A stretch of 64,000 nt of DNA from NCBI GenBank assembly GCA_003134815.1, contig PLCO01000029.1, forward strand, positions 1 to 64,000. Reading direction: 5' to 3'. Source of the stretch: Acidobacteriaceae bacterium (lineage in GTDB: Bacteria; Acidobacteriota; Terriglobia; Terriglobales; Acidobacteriaceae). The position numbers and the translations under genes were made by a program. The notes under the pieces are model-generated. The model worked only from the letters and a program-made list of their open reading frames with translations, was not told the origin of the DNA and made no database searches. Of this stretch, positions 9,603-17,101 are shown one piece after another (the stretch's first letter is position 1; each line of letters starts with the position of its first letter).

Positions 9603-9630
9603 AAGGGGCGCCCTGATGCGGACGCCCCTT
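9603..9630 (-). terminator. Probable intrinsic terminator after the first TPR gene
   Basis: AAGGGGCG and CGCCCCTT form an 8-bp stem about 40 bases past the stop at 9671, followed on the minus strand by the T-rich CTGTTT. The U-tract is modest, so it may terminate only partly and leave some readthrough into the second TPR gene. Confidence 0.6.
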
Positions 9631-9670
9631 GAGGCAAATGGTAAAGGCGGACAGACTAGCGGGACTTGCG

Positions 9671-10882
9671 CTAGTGTGCCTTCGGCGCCTTGTAGGAAGA
9701 GCTGACCTTTTCTCCGGCCTGCTGCAGGATGCTCGCAACCTCATCGGCATAGGGGCCGGTGGGCGCGAGGTCAAGATACTTCTGATAGGCGGCCGTGCAA
9801 TCCGGGGGCAGAACAATCTTTTGAGTCTTGGGATCGACGGTTGCGTTCTGAACCAACCCCTGACCTTTGATGTAGTAGAGGATGGCCTGGTTGGGGTCAA
9901 TTTTAATGGCCTCATCGGCGGCGGCAATTTGGGCGGGACCGTTATTTTGTTGGTAGAAGATGACGGCCTCATTCCGCAGATAGAGAGCGGCGTTGGAGGG
10001 ATCTGCCTTGGCGGCAGCGTCAAAGGCCGCGTTGGCATCAGGAACCTTGCCGGTGCGTGCGTAGATGTCACCTAAGCCGGCTTGAGCCGAGCCGATCACG
10101 GGCAAGCGAGGCTTTTTTGTGGCCGTCTCGATGTCAATCGACTTTTTGTATGTTGCGATTGCATCGTCGTTCTCATTGAGCCCCTCTTGGGCGAACCCGA
10201 GATTGTTCCAGAGCAAGGGCTCATCGGCCTTGAGTGCCGTGTCTTTGGTCATCAGGCTCTGGATGTCGGTGTACTTGGCAGTCTTAATCTCCGCGACCTT
10301 GGCAGCGAGGTCGGCTTTGGAAGCACTCGCGCCGAGCTGCTGCGCCGCGGTGGCGGATGCTTCATCGATGTCTTTCTTGTCCTGAGCAACGACTTTCAGG
10401 TCGGCATTAAGCAGGTTGATCAAAGAGTTGGCCTTGAGGGCCTCCGAATTCTCCTTCTTCAAATCCTCAAGCTGCTTCTTGTCAGACGCCGACATCGTGT
10501 CGATGTATTCCTGGCGCGACATATCGTCGTCCTCCGCAAGATCCACACCCGCGACAATCTTGATGCCGCGGATGGAGTCAACCATCTTTCCGGCAGGTGT
10601 GTCGACGTTGCGATAGACCAACATGTAGGTTCCGGCCGGAGCTTCGCCGGCGTAGGCGCCCGTGGGATCAACCGGGAAGGAGTACTTCAACGTGGAGCCG
10701 CCATCGGTAGAAAGGCTGACCGTGCCGCCCCCCTGAGGCTGTCCCGTGGGATTAATGACGCGACCGTGGATCTTGCCTGTTTTGTCAGCGGGCGGGGTCT
10801 GCGCATGAGCCGTGGGGAGAGTCAAAGCCAGCAGGCCCGCCGCGACGGCAAGACCGAGCCAAAGTGAGAAAGTGCGTTTCAT
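9671..10882 (-). CDS. Secreted TPR protein with N-terminal carboxypeptidase-regulatory-like domain (copy 1)
   Basis: A 403-residue protein with a clean signal peptide (MKRTFSLWLGLAVAAGLLAL, cleavage near AHAQ) and a strong AAGGAG ribosome-binding site 6 bases before the ATG. After the signal comes a CarboxypepD_reg-like beta-sandwich (KIHGRVINPTGQPQGGGTV, about 37-110) and a long Lys/Glu/Asp-rich helical segment likely to form a coiled coil (about 125-205). TPR helices follow, including AQAGLGDIYARTGKVPDANA and AADEAIKIDPNQAILYYIKG, and a final YQKYLDLAPTGPYADEVASI. It resembles the adjacent gene at 8247-9509 from end to end, so the pair is a tandem duplication. Proteins of this build are frequent in acidobacteria; no enzymatic motif is seen. 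Function unknown, probably periplasmic. Confidence 0.85.
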   Translation of the reverse strand: MKRTFSLWLGLAVAAGLLALTLPTAHAQTPPADKTGKIHGRVINPTGQPQGGGTVSLSTDGGSTLKYSFPVDPTGAYAGEAPAGTYMLVYRNVDTPAGKMVDSIRGIKIVAGVDLAEDDDMSRQEYIDTMSASDKKQLEDLKKENSEALKANSLINLLNADLKVVAQDKKDIDEASATAAQQLGASASKADLAAKVAEIKTAKYTDIQSLMTKDTALKADEPLLWNNLGFAQEGLNENDDAIATYKKSIDIETATKKPRLPVIGSAQAGLGDIYARTGKVPDANAAFDAAAKADPSNAALYLRNEAVIFYQQNNGPAQIAAADEAIKIDPNQAILYYIKGQGLVQNATVDPKTQKIVLPPDCTAAYQKYLDLAPTGPYADEVASILQQAGEKVSSSYKAPKAH

Positions 10883-11227
10883 GTCTTCTCCTTGAGAGCA
10901 GCGAGAGCAATACCTCCCGCAGCCTCGAAAAAATTCGAAGTTCAGGCGCCGACCGGGAGACTCAGGCGCAACTCCATCCGGCGGGGCGCATTTCCAGCAA
11001 AACCAACGTTAAATCCAACCCGTTGCCCCGCACAAGAGGGAGTATCCGGATCGTCCCACGCCGGACCTGGACGCCGCCGGAGCCAAATCTCGCTCGAAGT
11101 GATGCCAGCAAGCAGGCCAACCCTTCCTTGGCGACGAGGTGGAGCGCTTATGTGGATCAACGAATGTCATGGTAGAACGGGGGACGTGAGGTCGTGTGTG
11201 GCGCGCATCACACACTAGAATTTGAAT
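10883..11227. other. 345-bp divergent intergenic region with an inverted repeat
   Basis: No gene is seen between the TPR gene (leftward) and the acetyltransferase (rightward). The visible features are a 7-bp perfect inverted repeat, GTGTGTG at 11194-11200 and CACACAC at 11209-11215, and a -10-like TAGAAT at 11216-11221 directly before the acetyltransferase ATG. Confidence 0.5.
11216..11221 (+). promoter_or_regulatory. Candidate -10 element placing a leaderless start for the acetyltransferase
   Basis: TAGAAT matches TATAAT at five of six positions. The expected start of transcription, 7 bases on, is the A of the ATG at 11228. No Shine-Dalgarno sequence lies before that ATG. The -35 region is poor and overlaps the inverted repeat at 11194-11215, which could bind a regulator. 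Confidence 0.35.
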
Positions 11228-11722
11228 ATGAGCACTGTGATTCGCAGGGCAACGGCGGGCGATGCGGCGCAGATCCTGGAGTTTATTCGCGCACTGGCCG
11301 CTTTTGAGCGAGCGCCGGATGCAGTTACCGCGACCGAAGAGGGCCTGATCCGCGATGGATTTGGGGCCCATCCGTTTTTCCAGTGCCTGATTGCCGACTC
11401 CGACGGCCAGCCTGCCGGTTTTGCTCTCTATTTCTTCAATTACTCAACTTGGGTGGGGCGGCCGGGCATTTACGTTGAGGACCTGTTTGTGCTGCCGCAT
11501 TTCCGGCGCAAGGGCATTGGGAGGGAGCTGCTGAGACAGGTAGCCGCGATTGCGATTGAGAATGGCTGCCAGCGGCTGCAGTGGGAGGTTCTGGACTGGA
11601 ACACGCCGGCGATCGATTTTTATCGCGATCTTGGAGCGGAGTTTCTGGACGAATGGCGGAACGTGCGCCTGAGCGGCGAGGCATTGAAGCGGTTGGCTGG
11701 AATCGAGGGACAGCAGCCATGA
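11228..11722 (+). CDS. GNAT-family N-acetyltransferase
   Basis: A 164-residue acetyl-CoA-dependent acetyltransferase. The start is the ATG of MSTVIRRATAGDAA; a TTG two codons earlier is less likely. The GNAT fold is visible: an N-terminal strand with the RRATAGDAAQI pattern and motif A VEDLFVLPHFRRKGIGREL (about 80-98), whose RRKGIG loop grips the CoA pyrophosphate. Motif B with WEVLDWNTPAIDFYRDLGAEF (split across residues 119-139) is characteristic of the diamine/thialysine acetyltransferase (SSAT-like) branch. That would suggest a polyamine or amino-acid amine as acceptor, but the substrate cannot be read from sequence. The stop overlaps the ATG of trmFO as ATGA, so the two genes are translationally coupled. 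Confidence 0.85.
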   Translation: MSTVIRRATAGDAAQILEFIRALAAFERAPDAVTATEEGLIRDGFGAHPFFQCLIADSDGQPAGFALYFFNYSTWVGRPGIYVEDLFVLPHFRRKGIGRELLRQVAAIAIENGCQRLQWEVLDWNTPAIDFYRDLGAEFLDEWRNVRLSGEALKRLAGIEGQQP

Positions 11723-13215
11723 ACCTGCGCCGCGACCACCAGGAAGACGAGCCTCACACCGCATTCTCCGAGCCGAAGGCGGCTGCCCCACCGCAGGTGG
11801 TTCGCGTGATTGGCGGTGGGCTGGCCGGGCCCGAAGCGGCACTGACGGCGGCGCGGCTGGGCTGCCAGGTGGATCTCTATGAGATGCGAGCGATGGTGGA
11901 GGGAAAGCCGCGCCTGACGCCCGCGCACCAGACGACGGAGTTTGGCGAACTCGTGTGCTCAAATTCGCTGAAGAGTGAGTCGCCCAACACTGCGCCGTGG
12001 CTGCTGAAGCAGGAGATGCGGCGCGGGGGCTCGGCGCTGCTGCGGATTGCGGATGAAAGCGCCGTTCCGGCGGGGCACGCGCTGGCCGTGGACCGCGTGG
12101 AGTTTTCGCGACGCATTGCGGAGGCGATCGCGGCGGAGCCGAGGATTCGCGTGATTCGCGAAGAGGTGACGAGCCTCGAATGCGGCGATGCGCAGACGGC
12201 TGCGACGATTATCGCGACCGGGCCGTTGACTTCGGATGCGCTGAGCCGTGAGATTGAGCGGCTGACAGGCGCTGGGCATTTGGCGTTCTACGATTCCATC
12301 TCACCCATTGTCGATGCCGATTCGATTGAGATGAGCCGTGTGTATTTTGCCGCGCGGTGGGACAAGGGAACGGCGGATTACATCAACTGCCCGATGGACC
12401 GCGCCGAGTACGACCGGTTTCTGGATGGGCTAATTGCCGCGGAGGCGGCAGAAGAAAAGGACTGGGAAAAGCTCGACTATTTTGAAAGCTGCCTGCCGAT
12501 CGAAGTGCTGGCGAAGCGGGGGCGCGATACGCTGCGCTTTGGTCCGATGAAGCCGGTGGGACTGCGCGATCCGCGGACGGGAAAGACACCGTGGGCCGTG
12601 GTGCAACTGCGCAAGGAGAATCTGCGCGCCGACAGCTACAACCTTGTGGGGTTCCAAAACCATTTGAAGTTTGGCGAGCAGGCAAAGGTTCTGCGACTGA
12701 TTCCGGGGCTTGAGAATGCTCGCTTTCTGCGCTATGGGCAGATCCACCGGAACACCTATATTTGCGCGCCGGCGCTGATGGATGAATGCCTGAGGCTGAA
12801 AAGTTCACCGGGCTTGATGTTTGCCGGGCAGATTTGCGGAGTGGAGGGGTATACCGAGTCGATTGCGTCGGGTATGCTGGCGGGGATTTACGCGGCGGCG
12901 CTGGCGCGCGGTGAGGAAGCAAAGCCCGTGCCGCGCGCGACGGCCCTCGGTTCGCTGGTCCACTACATTACGCACGCCGACGCGAAGAACTTTCAACCGG
13001 CCAACATTACCTTCGACCTGCTCGAGCCTTTGGATCTCGACCCGCTGGACCAGGAGACGAGGAAGCGGGTTCGGGACAAGAAGGAGCGGCACCGAATTGT
13101 CTGCGAGCGGGCGCTCGAGGCGTTTGAGGGTTGGCGGGCGACGATTGGGCACCCGGCGGCGGAACTTCGCCCCCCGGCCCTGCGTATTTCTCAAGCAGGG
13201 CAGGTCTCCCCCTGA
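11719..13215 (+). CDS. trmFO: Folate/FAD-dependent tRNA m5U54 methyltransferase TrmFO
   Basis: Uses methylenetetrahydrofolate and FADH2 to methylate uridine 54 in the T-loop of tRNA. The start ATG overlaps the stop of the preceding acetyltransferase gene (ATGA); upstream codons in this frame lie inside that gene and are not family-like. The 498-residue protein has the FAD-binding GGGLAGPEAALTAAR (about 33-47) and the TrmFO/GidA-like blocks TTEFGELVCSNSLKS and HALAVDRVEFSR. The cysteine in YINCPMDRAEYDRF is the likely catalytic nucleophile, and FESCLPIEVLAKRG and GQICGVEGYTESIASG follow. Residues 1-25 form a non-conserved leader. The length is close to the usual 440-480 residues with a short C-terminal tail. 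Confidence 0.95.
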   Translation: MNLRRDHQEDEPHTAFSEPKAAAPPQVVRVIGGGLAGPEAALTAARLGCQVDLYEMRAMVEGKPRLTPAHQTTEFGELVCSNSLKSESPNTAPWLLKQEMRRGGSALLRIADESAVPAGHALAVDRVEFSRRIAEAIAAEPRIRVIREEVTSLECGDAQTAATIIATGPLTSDALSREIERLTGAGHLAFYDSISPIVDADSIEMSRVYFAARWDKGTADYINCPMDRAEYDRFLDGLIAAEAAEEKDWEKLDYFESCLPIEVLAKRGRDTLRFGPMKPVGLRDPRTGKTPWAVVQLRKENLRADSYNLVGFQNHLKFGEQAKVLRLIPGLENARFLRYGQIHRNTYICAPALMDECLRLKSSPGLMFAGQICGVEGYTESIASGMLAGIYAAALARGEEAKPVPRATALGSLVHYITHADAKNFQPANITFDLLEPLDLDPLDQETRKRVRDKKERHRIVCERALEAFEGWRATIGHPAAELRPPALRISQAGQVSP

Positions 13216-13225
13216 AAGGACTCAA

Positions 13226-14284
13226 ATGCGCCCCATCACCGCCGTAGATGCTGTTTCGCCTGCGATTGAACGCACCAGGGAATTTCTCTTCAGGCCATTC
13301 AAGTGGAGCACTTACCTGAAGCTGTGCCTGGTGGCGATTATCACGGAGGGCGTGGGTGGCAATTTCCATTCCTCAACTTCGCACATGAATCATCGCGGAG
13401 TACACAGCGGAGGGCATGAGCCACAGATTCCCTGGCTAACGCACATGACGCCGGAAGGTATTGCCGTGATTGCGGCGGCTGTGCTGCTGGCGATTGTCGT
13501 ATCGATTCTTGTTTTCTACCTGATCACGCGGCTGCGGTTTGCTTTCTTTCATTGCCTTGTGAGCAACACGAAGGAGATTGGGCCGGGCTGGAGTCTCTAT
13601 GGCGGGCAGGCGACGCGCTTTTTCTGGCTGAACATCGTAGTGGGAATCTGCTTTATGGCGCTGCTGGTATTGGTGGCGCTTCCGTTTGCAGCCGGTTTCT
13701 GGCGGCTTTTCCAGGAGAGCCAGCAAAGCGGGCATTTCGACATCGGATTGCTGCTGACTCTTGCGTTGCCTCTAATTCCGATCGTGATTTTGCTGGTGGT
13801 GGCCGGAGTACTAAGCGACCTGATTCTGCGTGACGGTATGCTGCCCCATATTGCGCTGGAAAACGCGACTGCGGGCGAGGCGTGGAGGCAGGTGCGGGCG
13901 CGGATCCGGGCCGAGAAGAAGCAGTTCATTGTTTACGCGATCCTGCGCGTGATCCTGCCGACGATTGCGGCGATCGGAACGTTTATCGTGTTGGCGCTTC
14001 CGGGGCTGATGGTGGCTGGTTCCCTCGTGGCGATTGAGTGGGGAGTTCACTCCGTCTTCGCAGGTGCGACAGGGTCATCCTGGCTTGTGGGAATTTTGCT
14101 TCAGGTGTTCTTCGGAGTAATCGCATTCGGCTTCGCGCTCCTGGCCAGCATCTGCGTTGGCGGGCCGTTGAGCACGGGGACACGGGAGTATGCGCTGATC
14201 TTCTACGGTGGCCGCTACAATGCACTTGGCGACATTCTGTACCCGACGCAGGCAATCGTTGGGGGTTCGACTGGGACTGCGTGA
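13226..14284 (+). CDS. Multi-pass membrane protein of unknown function
   Basis: The ATG of MRPITAVDAVSPAIERT has a GAAAGGA ribosome-binding site and lies 10 bases after trmFO, so it is probably in the same transcript. The 352-residue protein has about six hydrophobic segments: roughly residues 75-100 (AVIAAAVLLAIVVSILVFYL), 125-160, 170-200, 230-260, 265-285 and 290-315. A His/Gly-rich hydrophilic loop lies at about 40-65. The overall pattern resembles the DUF4013/DUF7544-type integral membrane proteins often called 'hypothetical' in acidobacteria. No transporter signature or catalytic motif is recognised. Function unknown. Confidence 0.8.
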   Translation: MRPITAVDAVSPAIERTREFLFRPFKWSTYLKLCLVAIITEGVGGNFHSSTSHMNHRGVHSGGHEPQIPWLTHMTPEGIAVIAAAVLLAIVVSILVFYLITRLRFAFFHCLVSNTKEIGPGWSLYGGQATRFFWLNIVVGICFMALLVLVALPFAAGFWRLFQESQQSGHFDIGLLLTLALPLIPIVILLVVAGVLSDLILRDGMLPHIALENATAGEAWRQVRARIRAEKKQFIVYAILRVILPTIAAIGTFIVLALPGLMVAGSLVAIEWGVHSVFAGATGSSWLVGILLQVFFGVIAFGFALLASICVGGPLSTGTREYALIFYGGRYNALGDILYPTQAIVGGSTGTA

Positions 14285-14439
14285 ATAAGGCTCCGTGAAC
14301 GTGGCGGCAGCATGAACGCGGGAACCTTTCTGCATCCTCCAGTGTCCAAAGCATAGAGGGACCTGTGCGCGGCGAGGACGCTGCGCCAGCGTGTACCCTG
14401 AAAGTTGGGGACCCGCCCGAAGGCTGAGGAACAAATTTG

Positions 14440-15651
14440 ATGCGCAAGATAGCTTTTCTGGCGGGTATGCTTGCATTCGGCTGTGGCGCGGTTCTGGCCG
14501 TGGCACAGGGTGAGCAGCCGACTGCAGCGGAAAAGCAGTCGGCGACAACGATTGTTCTTCCGCCGTCGCCAAAGGCGCTGCTGCCCGACGCGTTTGACGG
14601 ATGGGAGACGACGGGGCCGTCGAAAGTTTTGACCGATGCGACGCAGGCAGATGCGGCGAATGCGGCGGCGCTCAAAGAATATGGATTCAATGCAGCGGTG
14701 CTGGCCAATTACAAGCGCGACGGAGACACACTGAGCCTGCGCGCGCTGCGCTTTGACGACACGAGCGGTGCCTACGGCGCGTACACCTACTACAGACAAA
14801 ATGGCTGGCCCAGGGAAGACATTGGCGCTGGGGCAGCTTCAGACCACAACCGCGTTCTGTTCTGGAAAGGGACCACCGTGGTGGACGCGCTGTTTTCGCG
14901 CATCGGACCGATGACGGCCGGTGAACTGCGGGAGATTGCTGAAAAGTTGCCGATCCCGACGGGAAACCGCGGGATGATCCCGCCGATTCTTGCAGACCTG
15001 CCGCAGGAGAAGCTTGACGGGCAAACGACGCACTATGCGGAGGGTCCGGCGGGCTATGCGGGATCCGGGGGGGTGCTGCCCGCAGCCCTGGCCGGATTCG
15101 ACAAGGGCGCGGAAGCGGTGACGGCCAACTACTCGCTGGTTTCGGGCCAGGCGACGCTGACGATTATCGACTATCCCACACCGCAGATAGCCGAGGCGCA
15201 GGAGGCGGCCATTCGCGCCTACCTGAAGGCTGGCAGCCAGGCCCAGCCGGCGTGGCCCAAGCCGTTGACCGACTCCGACCAGGCATCGCTGGAGGTGCGC
15301 CACAGCGGGCCGCTGGTGGCCCTAGCGAGCGGCGACGCGGTGCTGGACGACAGTCACAGGCTTCTGGAGTCGGTGCACTACGAGGCGAGCCTGACAGCGA
15401 TTCCGGGGGCAGTGGAGTCCGATGTGGAGAAGACCAGCAAGCTGCTGATTGGGATTGCCGTGCTGTCGATTATCGGGGCCGCAGCGGCCATTGTGCTGGG
15501 AGGGTTCCTGGGTGGCGGTCGAGCGCTTTACCGGCTTTCGAGGGGCAGGCCGATCTCGTCGGTCTACGACGAGGAGTTCATTCATCTCGATTTGAGTGAG
15601 AAATGGATCGAGCGGGGCGAGGCGATTCCGGGACCGCATCCGAAAGGTTAA
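14440..15651 (+). CDS. Secreted or membrane-anchored protein of unknown function (DUF6599-like)
   Basis: Starts at the ATG of MRKIAFLAGMLAFGCG, with GAGGAAC upstream; a TTG one codon earlier is an artefact. The 403-residue protein has a signal peptide (cleavage near VLAVAQG), an exported domain with the pattern LLPDAFDGWETTG, and a stretch like RFDDTSGAYGAYTYYRQNGW that recurs in acidobacterial proteins of this type. One strong transmembrane helix (about 326-352, LLIGIAVLSIIGAAAAIVLG) is followed by a basic, cytoplasm-facing tail. It therefore looks like a periplasmic sensor or lipoprotein-like domain anchored at its C-terminus. No enzymatic residues are recognised; the family name is from memory and tentative. 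Confidence 0.75.
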   Translation: MRKIAFLAGMLAFGCGAVLAVAQGEQPTAAEKQSATTIVLPPSPKALLPDAFDGWETTGPSKVLTDATQADAANAAALKEYGFNAAVLANYKRDGDTLSLRALRFDDTSGAYGAYTYYRQNGWPREDIGAGAASDHNRVLFWKGTTVVDALFSRIGPMTAGELREIAEKLPIPTGNRGMIPPILADLPQEKLDGQTTHYAEGPAGYAGSGGVLPAALAGFDKGAEAVTANYSLVSGQATLTIIDYPTPQIAEAQEAAIRAYLKAGSQAQPAWPKPLTDSDQASLEVRHSGPLVALASGDAVLDDSHRLLESVHYEASLTAIPGAVESDVEKTSKLLIGIAVLSIIGAAAAIVLGGFLGGGRALYRLSRGRPISSVYDEEFIHLDLSEKWIERGEAIPGPHPKG

Positions 15652-15825
15652 CGCCGCCCTTGGCCTGTGGAAAAAAGGATGGAAACCCGAAGAAACCATA
15701 TTAAATCGCGGGAAATGCCAAAGGATTTAAGGCGAATGACCGGCGAATAGATGAGAGCTCATGAAGAGCAGGTTACATTGTTAAAGTATTGAAACAACAT
15801 TACTTATTTTCATAAACATTTTCTC

Positions 15826-15854
15826 TTGACACTGCTGGCCCCCGCTCCTAGTAT
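15826..15854 (+). promoter_or_regulatory. Strong sigma-70-type promoter with AT-rich upstream element
   Basis: A perfect TTGACA (15826-15831), a 17-base spacer and TAGTAT (15849-15854) are seen. The 45 bases before the -35 box are strikingly AT-rich compared with the surrounding GC-rich DNA, as in UP elements of stable-RNA promoters. Predicted transcription start is near A15861. The next gene downstream lies on the opposite strand, so the promoter serves no protein gene. Confidence 0.8.
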
Positions 15855-15860
15855 GCAGCC

Positions 15861-15946
15861 AGAAAGTTCTAATGGCTTTGCCTCCGTTGGAACTATTCTC
15901 CCTGAGGAGAGAGCTGCCCTGTTGCCGGGCGGCTCTTTCCGTTTTT
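15861..15946 (+). ncRNA. Predicted structured small RNA, about 86 bases
   Basis: The transcript is bounded by a near-consensus promoter and an intrinsic terminator and contains no plausible reading frame. Three hairpins can be drawn. The first is AGTTCTAA (15865-15872) with TTGGAACT (15887-15894), 8 bp with one G-U pair, enclosing a small GGC/GCC helix. The second is TCTCC with GGAGA near 15896-15910, mutually exclusive with part of the terminator. The third is the terminator stem. It lacks the GGAAGCAG loop of 4.5S SRP RNA and is too short for 6S or tmRNA. Acidobacteria-specific RNA motifs such as Acido-1 exist in Rfam, but I cannot tell whether this is one of them. Confidence 0.65.
15908..15946 (+). 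terminator. Intrinsic terminator of the small RNA
   Basis: The 10-bp stem AGAGCTGCCC (15910-15919) with GGGCGGCTCT (15927-15936) contains one U-G pair. It encloses the 7-base loop TGTTGCC and is followed by TTCCGTTTTT. This is a textbook Rho-independent terminator. Confidence 0.85.
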
Positions 15947-15999
15947 GAGGGGCCGTTTTGAGGGGTTATCAGGGGTTCCTAGGCCTCACGCGGGGCTGA

Positions 16000-16731
16000 T
16001 TAGTTTGGCGTCGGGTCGGTCCAGCGCTGGCCGCATTGCTCGCAAAACCAGGAATTGGCGGGATCGACACCTTCAAGAACGGGATCTGCCGCGCCGCATT
16101 TGGGACACGCGGGTGGCTCGAAGTCGGGAATTTTAGTCTCATTCTCCTCGACAATTTCAGGCGGTATGGGCCGCGAGGCGATGACCCGCGCCCGATCGAG
16201 CTGATCGGCGGCGACAAGCACGCGCGGATAACGGCGGCCGAATTCGCGCGCCTGTTGAACCCAGCTTTCGATTCCGGCCTGCAGCAAGGCTGTAGAGAGT
16301 TCCTGCGCTTGTTCACTGGTATCGCAGTCGCAGAGGACGGTCTTCCATGTGTAATCGACCGGGCCATCATCTTCGCTGACGGCATCGGGGCTGTCCGGAA
16401 CGAGCTCCGGAGGGCGCCCAAGAAAACCGAGAGCATTAACTCCCCAATCATGAATCGGCGCGCTGGTTTCGTATGCGGCGTCTGCACCGATCGTCGATGC
16501 CGTCATCGCAGGCGGCACATTGGAGGCGACCGGCGTATTTGAGGCAAGCGGCACAGGGCTCGCAGCCTGCCGATCGCCAAGACCGCGGCTCTGCATCTCG
16601 CTACACAGGGCCTGTTGAGAGGTTTCAGTGAGATCGTTGAATTCCGCGGCCAGCTCACGCAATTCATCATCGCTTAACTCGCGGTAGTGGGCGGTGAGTC
16701 TTTGCCACTCTGAAATTGGGTCGGATTGCAT
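16000..16731 (-). CDS. Zinc-ribbon protein with DUF2007-like domain
   Basis: I start the gene at the ATG of MQSDPISEWQRLTAHYRE; 31 codons upstream in frame overlap the tRNA-Thr promoter and look non-coding. The 243-residue protein has an N-terminal helical segment (SDDELRELAAEFNDLTETS) of a kind seen in small acidobacterial proteins and a Pro/Ala/Ser-rich linker. A domain resembling DUF2007, a proposed signal-transducing fold, follows (CDCDTSEQAQELSTALLQAG then RVLVAADQLDRARVI, about 140-195). A C-terminal zinc ribbon CPKCG...CEQCG completes it. No membrane segment is seen. It is probably a small cytoplasmic sensor or adaptor; the partner is unknown. Confidence 0.7.
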   Translation of the reverse strand: MQSDPISEWQRLTAHYRELSDDELRELAAEFNDLTETSQQALCSEMQSRGLGDRQAASPVPLASNTPVASNVPPAMTASTIGADAAYETSAPIHDWGVNALGFLGRPPELVPDSPDAVSEDDGPVDYTWKTVLCDCDTSEQAQELSTALLQAGIESWVQQAREFGRRYPRVLVAADQLDRARVIASRPIPPEIVEENETKIPDFEPPACPKCGAADPVLEGVDPANSWFCEQCGQRWTDPTPN

Positions 16732-16780
16732 GGGCAGAATTGTAGCGCTGATTCTGATGCTGCGAACGGCTGCGTACGGC

Positions 16781-16809
16781 TTTACCTCGATCCGGCGCGA
16801 CGATACAAT
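16781..16809 (+). promoter_or_regulatory. Sigma-70-type promoter of tRNA-Thr
   Basis: TTTACC (16781-16786) and TACAAT (16804-16809) are separated by 17 bases. The predicted start near 16816 is 20 bases before the tRNA 5' end. Confidence 0.65.
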
Positions 16810-16835
16810 CGAAAGGCAGGACAATCGAAGAGCAG

Positions 16836-16911
16836 GCCGACGTAGCTCAGTTGGTAGAGCAGCTGATTCGTAATCAGCAGGTCGTCAGTTCAAGTCTGAC
16901 CGTCGGCTCCA
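16836..16911 (+). tRNA. tRNA-Thr (anticodon CGT)
   Basis: A 76-base tRNA with encoded CCA. Acceptor arms GCCGACG/CGTCGGC pair fully, the D-loop has AGCTCAGTTGGTAGAGC, the anticodon stem CTGAT/ATCAG encloses TCGTA giving anticodon CGT, and the T-arm has GTTCAAGTC. It decodes ACG. Confidence 0.96.
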
Positions 16912-16941
16912 GATTCAAGCGAAAATTCCTGCATAAGGCAC

Positions 16942-16973
16942 ATGGTCTCTCGAAAACGAGGGGCCATTTTTAT
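16942..16973 (+). terminator. Intrinsic terminator of tRNA-Thr
   Basis: An 11-bp stem, ATGGTCTCTCG with CGAGGGGCCAT (two G-U pairs), with the loop AAAA, is followed by TTTTATTT. It lies 30 bases after the tRNA. Confidence 0.85.
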
Positions 16974-17030
16974 TTGCAGGTTTGTTTACAGGTTTGCCGA
17001 TTGGGGCCAAGCCGGCAGGCGCACAGAAAT

Positions 17031-17073
17031 TTGGGGCCTCTTCACACGAGAAAACTGTGTGAAGAGGCCCCAA
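17031..17073 (-). terminator. Perfect 17-bp hairpin, probable terminator of the giant NHL gene
   Basis: The arm at 17031-17047 (TTGGGGCCTCTTCACAC) is the exact reverse complement of 17057-17073, around a 9-base loop. It begins 28 bases after the stop codon of the minus-strand gene at 17102 and is followed on that strand by ATTTCTG. It could also stop readthrough coming from tRNA-Thr on the plus strand. Confidence 0.7.
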
Positions 17074-17101
17074 TTGTTGCGCAAGTCAATCGCGAATCAG
17101 A

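Noticed and set aside
15861-15946. Identity of the small RNA as 4.5S SRP RNA, 6S RNA or tmRNA
   Set aside because: The SRP GGAAGCAG loop, the long 6S bulged helix and the tmRNA alanine acceptor are all absent, and length is too short.
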